Shown here: piece by piece, positions 1-8,724 of the stretch
Numbering within the stretch: the stretch's first letter is position 1
Layout of the letters: every line of letters begins with the position of its first letter
From: Zhongshania antarctica
GTDB taxonomy: Bacteria > Pseudomonadota > Gammaproteobacteria > Pseudomonadales > Spongiibacteraceae
DNA: 57,214 nucleotides
Assembly (NCBI RefSeq): GCF_014202945.1
Contig: NZ_JACHHW010000014.1
Coordinates: 1-57,214 of the forward strand
Reading direction: 5' to 3'
Made by a program: the position numbers and the translations under genes
Notes under the pieces: model-generated
Seen by the model: the letters and a program-made list of their open reading frames with translations, nothing else
Databases searched by the model: none
What the model was told of the DNA's origin: nothing

Positions 1-1
1 G

Positions 2-61
2 AAGCCAGCACTCAATCGATTTATGATTGAATTTGAAGACCGCTTAGCGGATTATATTTAA
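2..61 (+). CDS. C-terminal end of an unidentified protein (partial)
   Basis: An open frame enters from the left edge and ends in TAA at 59-61, giving 19 residues ending in FEDRLADYI. The other two forward frames stop within the first 35 bases. The piece is too short to assign a family. It points toward the integrase gene on the opposite strand, so the two would be convergent. It could also be chance coding. Confidence 0.3.
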   Translation, partial: KPALNRFMIEFEDRLADYI

Positions 62-201
62 CCTTGGCAGTTACACAGAATTATTTACAGGCTCCGCCTA
101 CACTCAGCCTTGAAACCCGCATTACTATGCCACCGACCTCAGGCAATACTTAAATCTGCACTAGCTGACATCACCGTATATCATTAACGCGCTCCTGCCA
201 C

Positions 202-1848
202 TCAACGAAGAACCCTGCGAACCGACGGCGTCTTGCGCACCTCAGCCAATTCAGACAATAACTCAGCACAAAGCTTAAAAACATCATCCCCATAATCTAT
301 GTATTGTGCAGCATCAACCAACTGATCCATTCTCTTTCCTTCAGAATAGACTTTCTGCAACAAAGTATTTCGTCCATCCACATGCCCGATAATTAAACTT
401 TGGTACTCCACAGGCAAGTCCGCCCGATCAAGGCAAGTCGCTGCGGTACTGCGAAAACTATGAAAGGTATACTCGTTCTTGACCCCAGCCCACTCCAAGC
501 CATCTGCTTTCCACCGACTAAAAGTGTCACTCATTTTTTTAGACCGGCGATTATCGTATTCAGACAAGCCTTCAATTAAGTAAGCACTTTTGGTATCCAC
601 CTTATTTCCCCGCAACCAAGCCAATACCAAACGACTCCCTCGATTTAATGGAATCCGCCGCTCTCCCGCCTCAGACTTTGACTCCGTTATATCTAAATAA
701 TCATACTCACCATCATTTTTCAGATCACCTAGCTTAATTCTCGATATTTCTTCAAGCCTCATGCCCGTATATGCCGCCAACATAGCTGCGGGAAGTAGAT
801 TAAGTGCTGAGGCTGAATGTCCTTTTTTCGAGCAAACGGAAAGCCAATTTAAAACTTCACACAACTGCTGACCAGTAAACCCTCTATTCCTGCTATTAGA
901 TTTAACCCTCGTCTTTTGCCTTGGAAGCATGTCGTCATAACCATCGAAAGGGTTTGCCGAAATCTCTTTAAGCGCCTTCCTAGCATAATTAAACACCGAG
1001 CTAATTTCTGACAGCTTATTTTGCCGAGTCTTATGAACCTGCCACTTACTGGCGACAAGTGCGGCAAAATCCACAGCATTCGCTCCTGATATTTCTGCTA
1101 TGGGTGTTTTAAGCCCTTGCGGCAATAAGGAAGCAAATAATTTTATTGTTGCTCGCTGCCCCACCAAGTGTGACGGCCTCGAGTTATCAGCCTCACGCTT
1201 CGCCATATATCTCTTAACCACCTGCTCTAACGTTAGCCCTCCCGCTTCGCTTCGCAGGTATGTATCAACCTTCCTTGCAAGCACATGGGCACTAGGGCCG
1301 CCAAAACCAATAACGTCAGACTGTACAATATCGAACACCCCCTCAAAATCCGATGCTAAATCCATCTCAGCCAACACATTGATATACTCATCAAAAAGCG
1401 GATCATCTTTATCAACAATCCCATCCCGCACTATATCGCCAGCACCATTCCATACCGCATCGATCTTCTCATACTGCTTATTGGGATGATTTTTTGCACT
1501 CAAATAATATTCGCGGGCAGCACCAATCTGTAGCGCTATATACTCCCTATGCTCTTCTGGGATTGCCGATAAATCGAAAGGGAAATCGTACTTAGGTATT
1601 ATTGGAGCCTTCAAAGCTAATGTTAATTCATCAAACAAAGCATCCCATTCCGCCACTATTCCATTAGCAACTTTATTAGCAGCCCTTCGATCCGCCGTTC
1701 CCGTACTACGACTTAGAAATTCCTTCACAGTACCTTTCTTGGTAAGAAGAGCAGGATGCCTACTGCCACTCAATCCTTTAGGCACACGCTTTTTAACCCA
1801 ATAAATCGAGCTTCCAGACCTACTATAAATATGCGGACTTTGTTTCAT
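202..1848 (-). CDS. Tyrosine-type site-specific recombinase (integrase)
   Basis: A 548-aa phage/island-type tyrosine recombinase that cuts and rejoins DNA at attachment sites. The N-terminus (about 5-30, with YWVKKRVPKGL) resembles the short DUF6538-type start of many such integrases. A core-binding region lies near 205-300 and the catalytic domain covers 325-510. The catalytic set is visible: R364 (in TGMRLEEIS), K391, H463 and R466 (in HSFRSTAA), H489 (in IGHVDGR) and nucleophile Y501. The enzyme therefore looks intact. The frame is open 21 codons further upstream, to an ATG at 1911, but the start at 1848 fits the family N-terminus better; neither has a strong ribosome site. No excisionase, phage gene or second att copy is visible, so this is probably the edge or remnant of an integrated element. 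Confidence 0.88.
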   Translation of the reverse strand: MKQSPHIYSRSGSSIYWVKKRVPKGLSGSRHPALLTKKGTVKEFLSRSTGTADRRAANKVANGIVAEWDALFDELTLALKAPIIPKYDFPFDLSAIPEEHREYIALQIGAAREYYLSAKNHPNKQYEKIDAVWNGAGDIVRDGIVDKDDPLFDEYINVLAEMDLASDFEGVFDIVQSDVIGFGGPSAHVLARKVDTYLRSEAGGLTLEQVVKRYMAKREADNSRPSHLVGQRATIKLFASLLPQGLKTPIAEISGANAVDFAALVASKWQVHKTRQNKLSEISSVFNYARKALKEISANPFDGYDDMLPRQKTRVKSNSRNRGFTGQQLCEVLNWLSVCSKKGHSASALNLLPAAMLAAYTGMRLEEISRIKLGDLKNDGEYDYLDITESKSEAGERRIPLNRGSRLVLAWLRGNKVDTKSAYLIEGLSEYDNRRSKKMSDTFSRWKADGLEWAGVKNEYTFHSFRSTAATCLDRADLPVEYQSLIIGHVDGRNTLLQKVYSEGKRMDQLVDAAQYIDYGDDVFKLCAELLSELAEVRKTPSVRRVLR

Positions 1849-1969
1849 TGAGAGTAATGCCAAACAAGACAATGTGTGACATATTGTGTGACACTTTGTT
1901 GCACACCACAACCATAACCCATTGTAATTATTATATTATTTATACCAATCAACAAGTTAACACATAATG

Positions 1970-1994
1970 CGTCCAATTCCTCTCCTGGGCACCA
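1970..1994 (+). other. tRNA 3'-end-like sequence beside the integrase
   Basis: The stretch ends in CTGGGCACCA and is preceded by a T-loop-like GTCCAATTCC. It matches the 3' end of bacterial tRNA-Phe at about 18 of 25 positions, recalled from the E. coli gene. There is no complementary T-stem 5' strand, so it is not a tRNA gene. It lies just upstream of the integrase start, where an attachment-site remnant could be, but chance similarity is a real alternative. Confidence 0.22.
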
Positions 1995-2142
1995 TTATTT
2001 ACCCTTTAAAACCCACACACTAAGACTCGAGATATAGCACCGATTTTCAAGGTGTGCGTAATTTTGAGACTATTTTTTCAAGTAACTGCGAATACCGCAA
2101 TCGGCACGGAACCACCGCCACTGACAAAGAGCCCCGCAGCGA

Positions 2143-2427
2143 TCAACCCCCAAGCGAAACGCCCTCTGTTTCAAGCACCGTAGCAACATCCGCCCGCTCA
2201 ATGATTTTGACTAAAATAGACTGAATAGTTTCGTCTTCACGAGCATCTTGTTCGCAGCTGAATTTTTGCTCCTGTGCAGCAGCCCCCTCTTCCAAAATAA
2301 ACGAGATAACGACTTCACTGGCAGAGTCAGGGCTTTTGCCAAAATACGCTAACGATATAAGTGGGTAACCGTGAAAGCCTTTTTTAACCTGCTTGGCGAT
2401 ACGTTTTTTGGCTTTATCTACGTTCAT
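2143..2427 (-). CDS. Small conserved hypothetical protein (94 aa)
   Basis: A 94-residue soluble protein with no signal peptide or membrane segment. The N-terminus is very basic (DKAKKRIAKQVKKG) and the rest is acidic, with an EEGAAAQEQKFSCEQDAREDE stretch around 46-66. I do not recognise a characterised family. The composition and codon use look like real coding sequence, and the antisense frames are not convincing. It follows the PQQ operon on the same strand with a 78-bp gap, so it could be its last gene or have its own promoter. Function unknown. Confidence 0.65.
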   Translation of the reverse strand: MNVDKAKKRIAKQVKKGFHGYPLISLAYFGKSPDSASEVVISFILEEGAAAQEQKFSCEQDAREDETIQSILVKIIERADVATVLETEGVSLGG

Positions 2428-2505
2428 TGTGACGCTCTATGTTAGCTGTTTCTGCGACATTACACCGAAAGCACTAGGCCGACCAGCGCCGCACTACGGC
2501 TCCCC

Positions 2506-4458
2506 CTATTTAGACTTAGTCGGCAAAGCAAACGCAATAATATAATCACCCATCGACCGCTGGTACATATGATGCCCCCCAGCCGCAATCACCACATATT
2601 GTCGACCGCCCCGCTGGTAGGTCATTGGCGATGCAGTCGCATCGACGGGCAAGGTGTGCTGCCATAGCATTTCACCGCTATCAGCTGAAAACGCTCGGAA
2701 GCGCCGATCCATCGTTGCACCGATAAACACCAGATTGCCCGCCGTCATTAGCGCGCCCCCCAAATTCGGTGTGCCCCAATTAATGTCGAAGGGCAGCGGC
2801 AGGGGCGCCATCTCATGCACTGACCCCAACGGCTTTTGCCACAGCACTTCGCCCTTGGCTAAATCGATCGCCATTAATTTCCCCCACGGCGGTTCACTAC
2901 AGGGAATTCCCAATGGCGACAACAGGCTCTCAACCACCACGGTATACGGCGTGCCTGCCATGGTAATACGCATGGTTTTACCCGCTGGCGGTAAATGCTC
3001 TCCCGTTTCAGCGCTGCTAGTGGGTTTTAAATATCCAACAAACGGCGCGGTATTTACATTAACCACCAGTTGCTGACGTTCCGGCCAAAATACCCCGCCT
3101 CCCCAATTCGCACCACCAAGGCTACCTGGCAGCATTAGCGTGGGGCTCTCGGTCAATGCGGTAAATAGGCCCTGATTATTCAAACCTGCAATTTTCTTGG
3201 CACAGACGCCGCGATCCCAGGGCGTCAATCCCCAGGCGCTTTCGGCATTTAACTCGTGATTCAATAATAAGGGCAGCTCAGTGGACGCTGGCTGAGTAGG
3301 TGACAAGTGCTCTCCCGTCACCGCCAACTGAGGCACAGGCTTTTCAAGAATGGGGAATAATGGCTCACCGGTCTCCCGATGAAACACAAAAACAAAACCC
3401 TGCTTAGTCAGCTGCACAACCGCAGGAATCGATTTGCCACTGCGGTGTAAATCGATCAACATCGGCTGTGCTGGGGTGTCGTAATCCCAAACATCGTGAT
3501 GCACAAACTGAAAATTCCACACCATTTTGCCGGTGCTACCGCGCAATACTACCAGCGAGTTTGCATAGCGATTATCGCCAGGGCGAAGCGCGCCGTAATA
3601 GTCTGGCGATGGCGCGCCGGTAGGAATAAAAACCAGATCCCGCGCTTCATCCACCGACAATGGCGCCCAAGCGTTAGCGCCACCAGAAGCGGCAACGGCA
3701 TCGACAGGCCACTGTCCGGCGTTAGGCGCGGTTGCGTCTAAAGGGATGGGTTCAAATTGCCAGCGCAGCGCTCCGCTCCGAGCGTCAAAAGCCTTTACCG
3801 TGCCGCGCGGGGTGTGGGCGCGAACAAAATCCACCACCGCCGACCCCACAATGATGGTGTTATTTATCACCACCGGTGGCGACACGCTGCCGATATCACC
3901 GGGAACAAAACCCTCTTCATCGGTATACAGTTTTACCGTGCCCTTATTGCCAAAGCCTGCACACAATTTGCCATTGCGAGCATCAAGGGCAATCAAACGG
4001 CGATCATGGGTTGCGGTGAATATACGCTGACCGCACTGTTCACCATCATTAGCAGAATCGGCCCACCAACTCACGCCACGACACTTAAACGGGCGATCAC
4101 CGGCCAGCGAAATTTTAGGGTCAAATCGCCAGCGCTCAACGCCGGTCTCTGGATTAAGGGCGATTACCTGATTGAACGCGGTGCAGAACACTAAATGCCC
4201 ACCCGCGGCCTCTGGCAATAATATCGGCGTGGCTTCTAAGGCGCTGTGCGGTAACTGCTCCGCAAATGTCTCCGCCTCGCCGCTACGATACTGCCAGGCC
4301 ACTGCCAAGCCCCCAACATTGTCGCTACTAATTTGCTGATGCGGCGAGAAACCTGAGCCCCCTTGATCGCCCCGATAATAAGGCCAGTCCTGCGCCGCTA
4401 CTGGCAAAGTCGCTAAGCAAGCGCCCAGCAGCAGCAGTGTCGCCCGCTGTATTTTCAT
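2506..4458 (-). CDS. Periplasmic PQQ-dependent dehydrogenase (glucose-dehydrogenase-like)
   Basis: A 650-aa quinoprotein that would oxidise an alcohol, sugar or aldehyde in the periplasm with bound pyrroloquinoline quinone. The signal peptide ends near AAQ (residues 20-22). The eight-bladed propeller shows family signatures: DWPYYRGDQGGSGFSP at the start, a CGQRIFTATHDRRLIALDA blade motif, FVHHDVWDYDTPAQP in the middle and INWGTPNLGG near the end. These resemble the soluble part of membrane glucose dehydrogenases. No CxxCH heme motif and no adjacent Cys-Cys pair are present, so electrons must leave through another carrier; two heme-bearing proteins lie in the same operon. Its ATG overlaps the end of the previous gene by 4 bp, which suggests translational coupling. 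The substrate cannot be read from the sequence. Confidence 0.88.
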   Translation of the reverse strand: MKIQRATLLLLGACLATLPVAAQDWPYYRGDQGGSGFSPHQQISSDNVGGLAVAWQYRSGEAETFAEQLPHSALEATPILLPEAAGGHLVFCTAFNQVIALNPETGVERWRFDPKISLAGDRPFKCRGVSWWADSANDGEQCGQRIFTATHDRRLIALDARNGKLCAGFGNKGTVKLYTDEEGFVPGDIGSVSPPVVINNTIIVGSAVVDFVRAHTPRGTVKAFDARSGALRWQFEPIPLDATAPNAGQWPVDAVAASGGANAWAPLSVDEARDLVFIPTGAPSPDYYGALRPGDNRYANSLVVLRGSTGKMVWNFQFVHHDVWDYDTPAQPMLIDLHRSGKSIPAVVQLTKQGFVFVFHRETGEPLFPILEKPVPQLAVTGEHLSPTQPASTELPLLLNHELNAESAWGLTPWDRGVCAKKIAGLNNQGLFTALTESPTLMLPGSLGGANWGGGVFWPERQQLVVNVNTAPFVGYLKPTSSAETGEHLPPAGKTMRITMAGTPYTVVVESLLSPLGIPCSEPPWGKLMAIDLAKGEVLWQKPLGSVHEMAPLPLPFDINWGTPNLGGALMTAGNLVFIGATMDRRFRAFSADSGEMLWQHTLPVDATASPMTYQRGGRQYVVIAAGGHHMYQRSMGDYIIAFALPTKSK

Positions 4459-6248
4459 TGCGGGTAAGGCGTAATGTGAATCAAGGTAGGCTGAGCGTCT
4501 TCTATTTGCCAGCTTGGAAAATGCGAGTTCGAGGTATATACCGAGCCGTCTTCAGCGATTTCAATATCTCGTGTAAATGTGCGACGACGCGGCATGGGGT
4601 AAACCTGCCAAGTCTCAGTCGCGATATCAAAGCGCATAACTGTGTCTGACTGATTACCGTTAACCCACACTACGCTGCGCGCCCTATCCACATTTAATGC
4701 ATAGGGGAATTCGCTAACAACAGGTAAATCATATTCCTTTAGGATTTTAGTTTGCGGGTCGTACATGACCAACAAGCCAGCCTGAAACGCCACCATCCAC
4801 ACGCGGTTCTCGGCATCTACCCGCAGGCGGCGCGGCCCGATCACTTCAATATCGATTACCGTTACTTCGCCCGTTTCAGGATCGATATAACCGAAATCAT
4901 TAGCATACAGCCGCGCAAACCAGACCCGTCCGTCTGGCGCGACGTCAATACCATACGGCATAGGCAGCCCGCTAGACTCACGATCGACCGAAGGCATAGG
5001 GCGCGTCTCTGGGTCAAGCCAAAATATCAGCGGTAGGAGCTTAATGGTCAGCCACTCTTTAATATTACGAGCGGGGATATCGAAATAGCTAAACACCTTT
5101 TTTTGACGATCCCACATCGCAACTTGAGACGACAGCGCGAGGGTAAACCACACTCGGTCTTGCTCGTCAGTACGAATAGTATGGGGATAAAAGCCCCGAG
5201 TCATTTCGTGACGGGTAAAGGTTTTGGTCTGGGGGTCAAATTCCAACAAGGCCCGCTGCATCGACGGCGTGATAAAAATATGGCCATCTTTAGGCGACAC
5301 GGCAAATGAGTGCACCCCCATGTAATTATTAATTTTGCCGTAGGCGTTGAAGCGATTTCCTAAGAATCCGCCAAGCTTGTCGTCGGGTTCATGGGGCACC
5401 GTGTAAACCGTGTATACACCCGTTTTGGGATTCACTTCATAAATGCGGTCTTGAAGATTATCGCCTACGTACACCATGCCATTGGGATGCAGAATAAAGT
5501 CATGCATTTGCGAGAAACCGTCACCAATCGGCCACTCGGTATAACTCGCTCCAGCCAAGGCTGAATCCCAGGGCCGGGGCTCGGGTACAGATTCATAGCT
5601 CGCGTTTAAACTGTGGTAACCCGCTGCCAACCCCTCCGCCAATGGCTGGCGTAAGTCACCAGCAATGCGAGCACCATAACCACCCATGCGATCAATAACG
5701 GTCAGCCACTCTTCAGCGCTGCGTTCAACCCGCATAAACGGCGAGGCCTGTTGGTGGCAAAACGCACAATTTAAGGCGAAATGTTGTCGTAAGGCCTCGC
5801 CACCACCGATATCAAGCTGAGACAACCACACATTCGACGGCTTTTGCTCCGCCAGCACTCGGCGATCCTGCTCACGCTCCATCTGCACCGTCAGGTCTTC
5901 ACCCAAAGACAACTGTGCAGCGACCACTGCCGCGGGCAAGCTAACATCTTTAAAGCCAGGCTTGCGAAAGCGATAATCATAGGAAATGCCAGTATCAGGA
6001 AAATTTAGCATGCCATTGGCATCGCTAAAGCGGGTATTTTCGAGTGCAGACTGATTACTGACACCGTCCGCAGCGTAGCCCTCATCAGCCAAGATCAGCT
6101 TCGGCTTTTGCGCCAATACCCGGGTAACCATTACCGTAGCCAATCCTTCGCCAGAGTCATCAGTCACTATCAGGTCCTTCGCCAGCGCGTGTCCCGCCAG
6201 CACCATGCACAGCCCTACCCCCAAAATTTTATTCATTACTGCTCGCAT
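4455..6248 (-). CDS. Periplasmic c-type heme protein with Vgb-like beta-propeller
   Basis: A 597-aa exported protein made of three parts. After a signal peptide (about 1-23) comes a carboxypeptidase-regulatory-like or CnaB-like beta domain (about 24-125). Next is a short heme region with one CxxCH motif (C161-A-F-C164-H165). The rest, about 230-597, is a beta-propeller like virginiamycin B lyase or streptogramin-lyase repeats, with motifs such as MHDFILHPNG, GIDVAPDGRVWFA and DAENRVWMVAF. An AGGA ribosome site 7 bases before the ATG supports the start at 6248. It overlaps the downstream PQQ dehydrogenase by 4 bp, so it may take that enzyme's electrons or help bind the same substrate. True lyase activity is not implied; such propellers often serve other roles. 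Confidence 0.82.
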   Translation of the reverse strand: MRAVMNKILGVGLCMVLAGHALAKDLIVTDDSGEGLATVMVTRVLAQKPKLILADEGYAADGVSNQSALENTRFSDANGMLNFPDTGISYDYRFRKPGFKDVSLPAAVVAAQLSLGEDLTVQMEREQDRRVLAEQKPSNVWLSQLDIGGGEALRQHFALNCAFCHQQASPFMRVERSAEEWLTVIDRMGGYGARIAGDLRQPLAEGLAAGYHSLNASYESVPEPRPWDSALAGASYTEWPIGDGFSQMHDFILHPNGMVYVGDNLQDRIYEVNPKTGVYTVYTVPHEPDDKLGGFLGNRFNAYGKINNYMGVHSFAVSPKDGHIFITPSMQRALLEFDPQTKTFTRHEMTRGFYPHTIRTDEQDRVWFTLALSSQVAMWDRQKKVFSYFDIPARNIKEWLTIKLLPLIFWLDPETRPMPSVDRESSGLPMPYGIDVAPDGRVWFARLYANDFGYIDPETGEVTVIDIEVIGPRRLRVDAENRVWMVAFQAGLLVMYDPQTKILKEYDLPVVSEFPYALNVDRARSVVWVNGNQSDTVMRFDIATETWQVYPMPRRRTFTRDIEIAEDGSVYTSNSHFPSWQIEDAQPTLIHITPYPQ

Positions 6249-6313
6249 TACACTATCCTATTATTGTTTTTGTACGCAGCGCCGCATAAGCCGGCGCAAA
6301 TCAAAAAGTGCGT

Positions 6314-8671
6314 CTAATAATTTAAACGCAGAGTCATACCGACGCTGCGAGGGTCGCCCAAAAAGGTTTGATAAGAGCCCTCTGGAGAACCAACGCTGGC
6401 ATCAAGCACCGCATGAAACGTCGCCGGTCCAATGGCCGAGGCATACTGTTCGTCCGTCAAATTTTTAACCCACAGCGCCACGTCAACATTGGCACTGCGC
6501 CATCCCAGCCGAGCGTCAAACACACCGTAAGCGGGCTCTTCATGGCGAGGATCAAGATCGGGAATATAGTGGGTTGAGCCCTGATAACGATAGGCCAAAC
6601 GGCTGTAGAGATCACCGCTAAACAGCGGCTGGGTATAACGCAGAGCTGCGTTACCAGCGAGGCTCGGGGTAAACGGCAGCTTCTCGCCACTGAGATCACA
6701 CTGCGCGTATTCATTGTCGGGCTCACGACCGTAATAGCACTGACCGCCGTCGTAGCTCTTATAGACAACGTCTAAGGCAGTGGCGCTTAAACTTAAGGTC
6801 AAACTGTCAGACAGTAGCAATAAGCCCTCTACTTCAGCGCCATCCATAATCACCTGATCGGCGCTGTTCACCACAAAACTTAAACCCAGAAAAGAAGCAT
6901 TTTGTTGGCTATCATAGATAGTGTGGAATAGGGCGCCGTTGAGGCGAGCGCGCTGGTCCCAAAATTCTGCTTTCCAGCCAAACTCAAAGTTCTGTACTTC
7001 TTCAGAATCAAAGTCACGCAACTCTGGCGGTACCGTGCCGGATTCTAAGTTAAAGCCACCCGCTTTAAAGCCAGTAGAGTAAGTAAGGTAGAGCATGACG
7101 TCAGGGCTAGCAAAATAACTGAGGCTGGCCTTACCGGTCGTTGCTGCCCAACTTTTTGATGAATCGTAAGGGTCCACATTTGGCGCTACTGAGCACACCG
7201 GGTTGGTATCAAACGGTGCCGAGCAACCATTAGCCGCCGTGTTATAGGTTGCAATATAACCGTCTTTTGCTTCGTCGGAATACCGCAGCCCCACACTAAG
7301 ATTCCATTTTTCGCTGAGGTCAAAATCCATTTGGGCAAACACACCGTAGCTGGTGGTCTGTTGGTCTGCTCGGTAAAACGCCTCATCCCCTTCTACGCCA
7401 AGTATCGGTACTTGCGCAGGCGATCCAACCGGCACCGGTAGCGGCACCGGCAAGGGCGCGGCGACAAAGTACTTCGCCACAATCGTGCCGTATTCCTCTA
7501 CTTGGTCTTCCATACGCAGGAACGGTTGAGCCCAATCACCGCGCTGAAAATCGTTGTAATAGTAATACACCCCGGTCATCCAACGCAGGCTATCGCTGCC
7601 TTCAGACGCGATACGAAACTCTTGGGAAATGGAGTCGCCCGCGTGCTTATCAAAATTGCTGGCAATATTGATCGGCATAAGCTCGACGTTATACATGTAC
7701 TTTTCAGAATCGTAGGTATCAAAACTGGAGATCGAGGTAAAGCTGTAACCGTCACCGCCGTATTGCACATTCAAAATAATATCGCTGGAATCCTGCACAA
7801 TAAGCGGTTTTAAATTGTGTTCAACCACGTGATCGAGGGGATCATTATTACTAATATCATAACCAGCCTCACTGATCATCTCGCGGGTTTTGGCGCTGTA
7901 GTACACATCCGCCGCCATGGCATTCATGTCGCGCTCTAACCAACCCGCAATTAAACGCGCGCTCCAGCGATCAGAAAAGTCATACTGCAATTGGCCACGC
8001 AGCGCGATGTCATTGAGATTACCGCTGTCTGGGCCACTGAGGTTTTCGGTCAGATTACCGCGCCGAGTGGTACTGGCACTTAAACGGCCTGCCATTTTTT
8101 CGGTGAGGGGTCCGCTAACATAGCCCTTAAGCTGATGTAAGTTGTCGCTGGCATAAGTGAATTCCGCCATGGTTTCCAGCTCGCGGCTTGGCGGCGCTGA
8201 TGACACCGCAATCAAACCCGCCGAGGCATTTTTACCGTACAAGGTACTCTGCGGTCCCTTTAATACCTCGATCGCTTGCACGTCAACAATATCCCCTAGG
8301 CCCACCCCCGACCGCGAGCGAAATGCACCATCAATATACAGTGCTACGGCAGGCTCAAAGGTGGGAACATTGGCGGCATTACCGATACCGCGTATGCGCA
8401 CTGCGGTACTCATTGGCTGCTCAGTGGTTAAGATATACAGCGAGGGGACCAGCGCAGAGACATCGCTAATATCGCGAAATCCAGACTCTTGCAAATCATC
8501 AGCTGAGAGTGCTGAAACAGCGACTGGCACATCCTGAAGACTTTCTGTGCGCTTTTGGGCCGTAACCACCACCTCTTCGAGTACTGGTGCGGCAATTGCC
8601 GCATTAGCCAAGCCAATGGCGAGGATAATCGGTTTAAGAGCCAAATCACTCACGGTGAATTTTATTGTCAT
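6314..8671 (-). CDS. TonB-dependent outer-membrane receptor
   Basis: A 785-aa receptor that would import a specific ligand across the outer membrane using TonB-ExbBD energy. The signal peptide ends near AIAAP (25-29). The plug begins with LEEVVVTAQKRTESLQDVP and contains the typical LKGPQSTLYGKNASAG segment. The barrel runs to a C-terminal LRLNY with a terminal aromatic residue, as the outer-membrane assembly signal requires. The start at 8671 is chosen over an upstream ATG because AAGGAG lies 6 bases before it and the signal peptide begins there. It sits in the middle of the PQQ/heme/amidase operon, so its ligand is probably the compound, or a fragment of the polymer, that those enzymes attack. 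Confidence 0.93.
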   Translation of the reverse strand: MTIKFTVSDLALKPIILAIGLANAAIAAPVLEEVVVTAQKRTESLQDVPVAVSALSADDLQESGFRDISDVSALVPSLYILTTEQPMSTAVRIRGIGNAANVPTFEPAVALYIDGAFRSRSGVGLGDIVDVQAIEVLKGPQSTLYGKNASAGLIAVSSAPPSRELETMAEFTYASDNLHQLKGYVSGPLTEKMAGRLSASTTRRGNLTENLSGPDSGNLNDIALRGQLQYDFSDRWSARLIAGWLERDMNAMAADVYYSAKTREMISEAGYDISNNDPLDHVVEHNLKPLIVQDSSDIILNVQYGGDGYSFTSISSFDTYDSEKYMYNVELMPINIASNFDKHAGDSISQEFRIASEGSDSLRWMTGVYYYYNDFQRGDWAQPFLRMEDQVEEYGTIVAKYFVAAPLPVPLPVPVGSPAQVPILGVEGDEAFYRADQQTTSYGVFAQMDFDLSEKWNLSVGLRYSDEAKDGYIATYNTAANGCSAPFDTNPVCSVAPNVDPYDSSKSWAATTGKASLSYFASPDVMLYLTYSTGFKAGGFNLESGTVPPELRDFDSEEVQNFEFGWKAEFWDQRARLNGALFHTIYDSQQNASFLGLSFVVNSADQVIMDGAEVEGLLLLSDSLTLSLSATALDVVYKSYDGGQCYYGREPDNEYAQCDLSGEKLPFTPSLAGNAALRYTQPLFSGDLYSRLAYRYQGSTHYIPDLDPRHEEPAYGVFDARLGWRSANVDVALWVKNLTDEQYASAIGPATFHAVLDASVGSPEGSYQTFLGDPRSVGMTLRLNY

Positions 8672-8724
8672 TTTACGCTCCTTGGCGCGGTCACCACGAC
8701 CGCAATATTTATTATTTTTTATGC

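Noticed and set aside
1100-1489. 129-codon open frame on the plus strand opposite the integrase
   Set aside because: It lies wholly inside an intact integrase with all catalytic residues; composition is Ser/Thr/Pro-rich as expected of an antisense shadow.
202-2427. Prophage
   Set aside because: Apart from the integrase there are no phage structural, replication or lysis genes in the window.
3746-4194. Overlapping plus-strand frames opposite the PQQ dehydrogenase
   Set aside because: Two shifted frames over the same bases, both antisense to a well-matched propeller.
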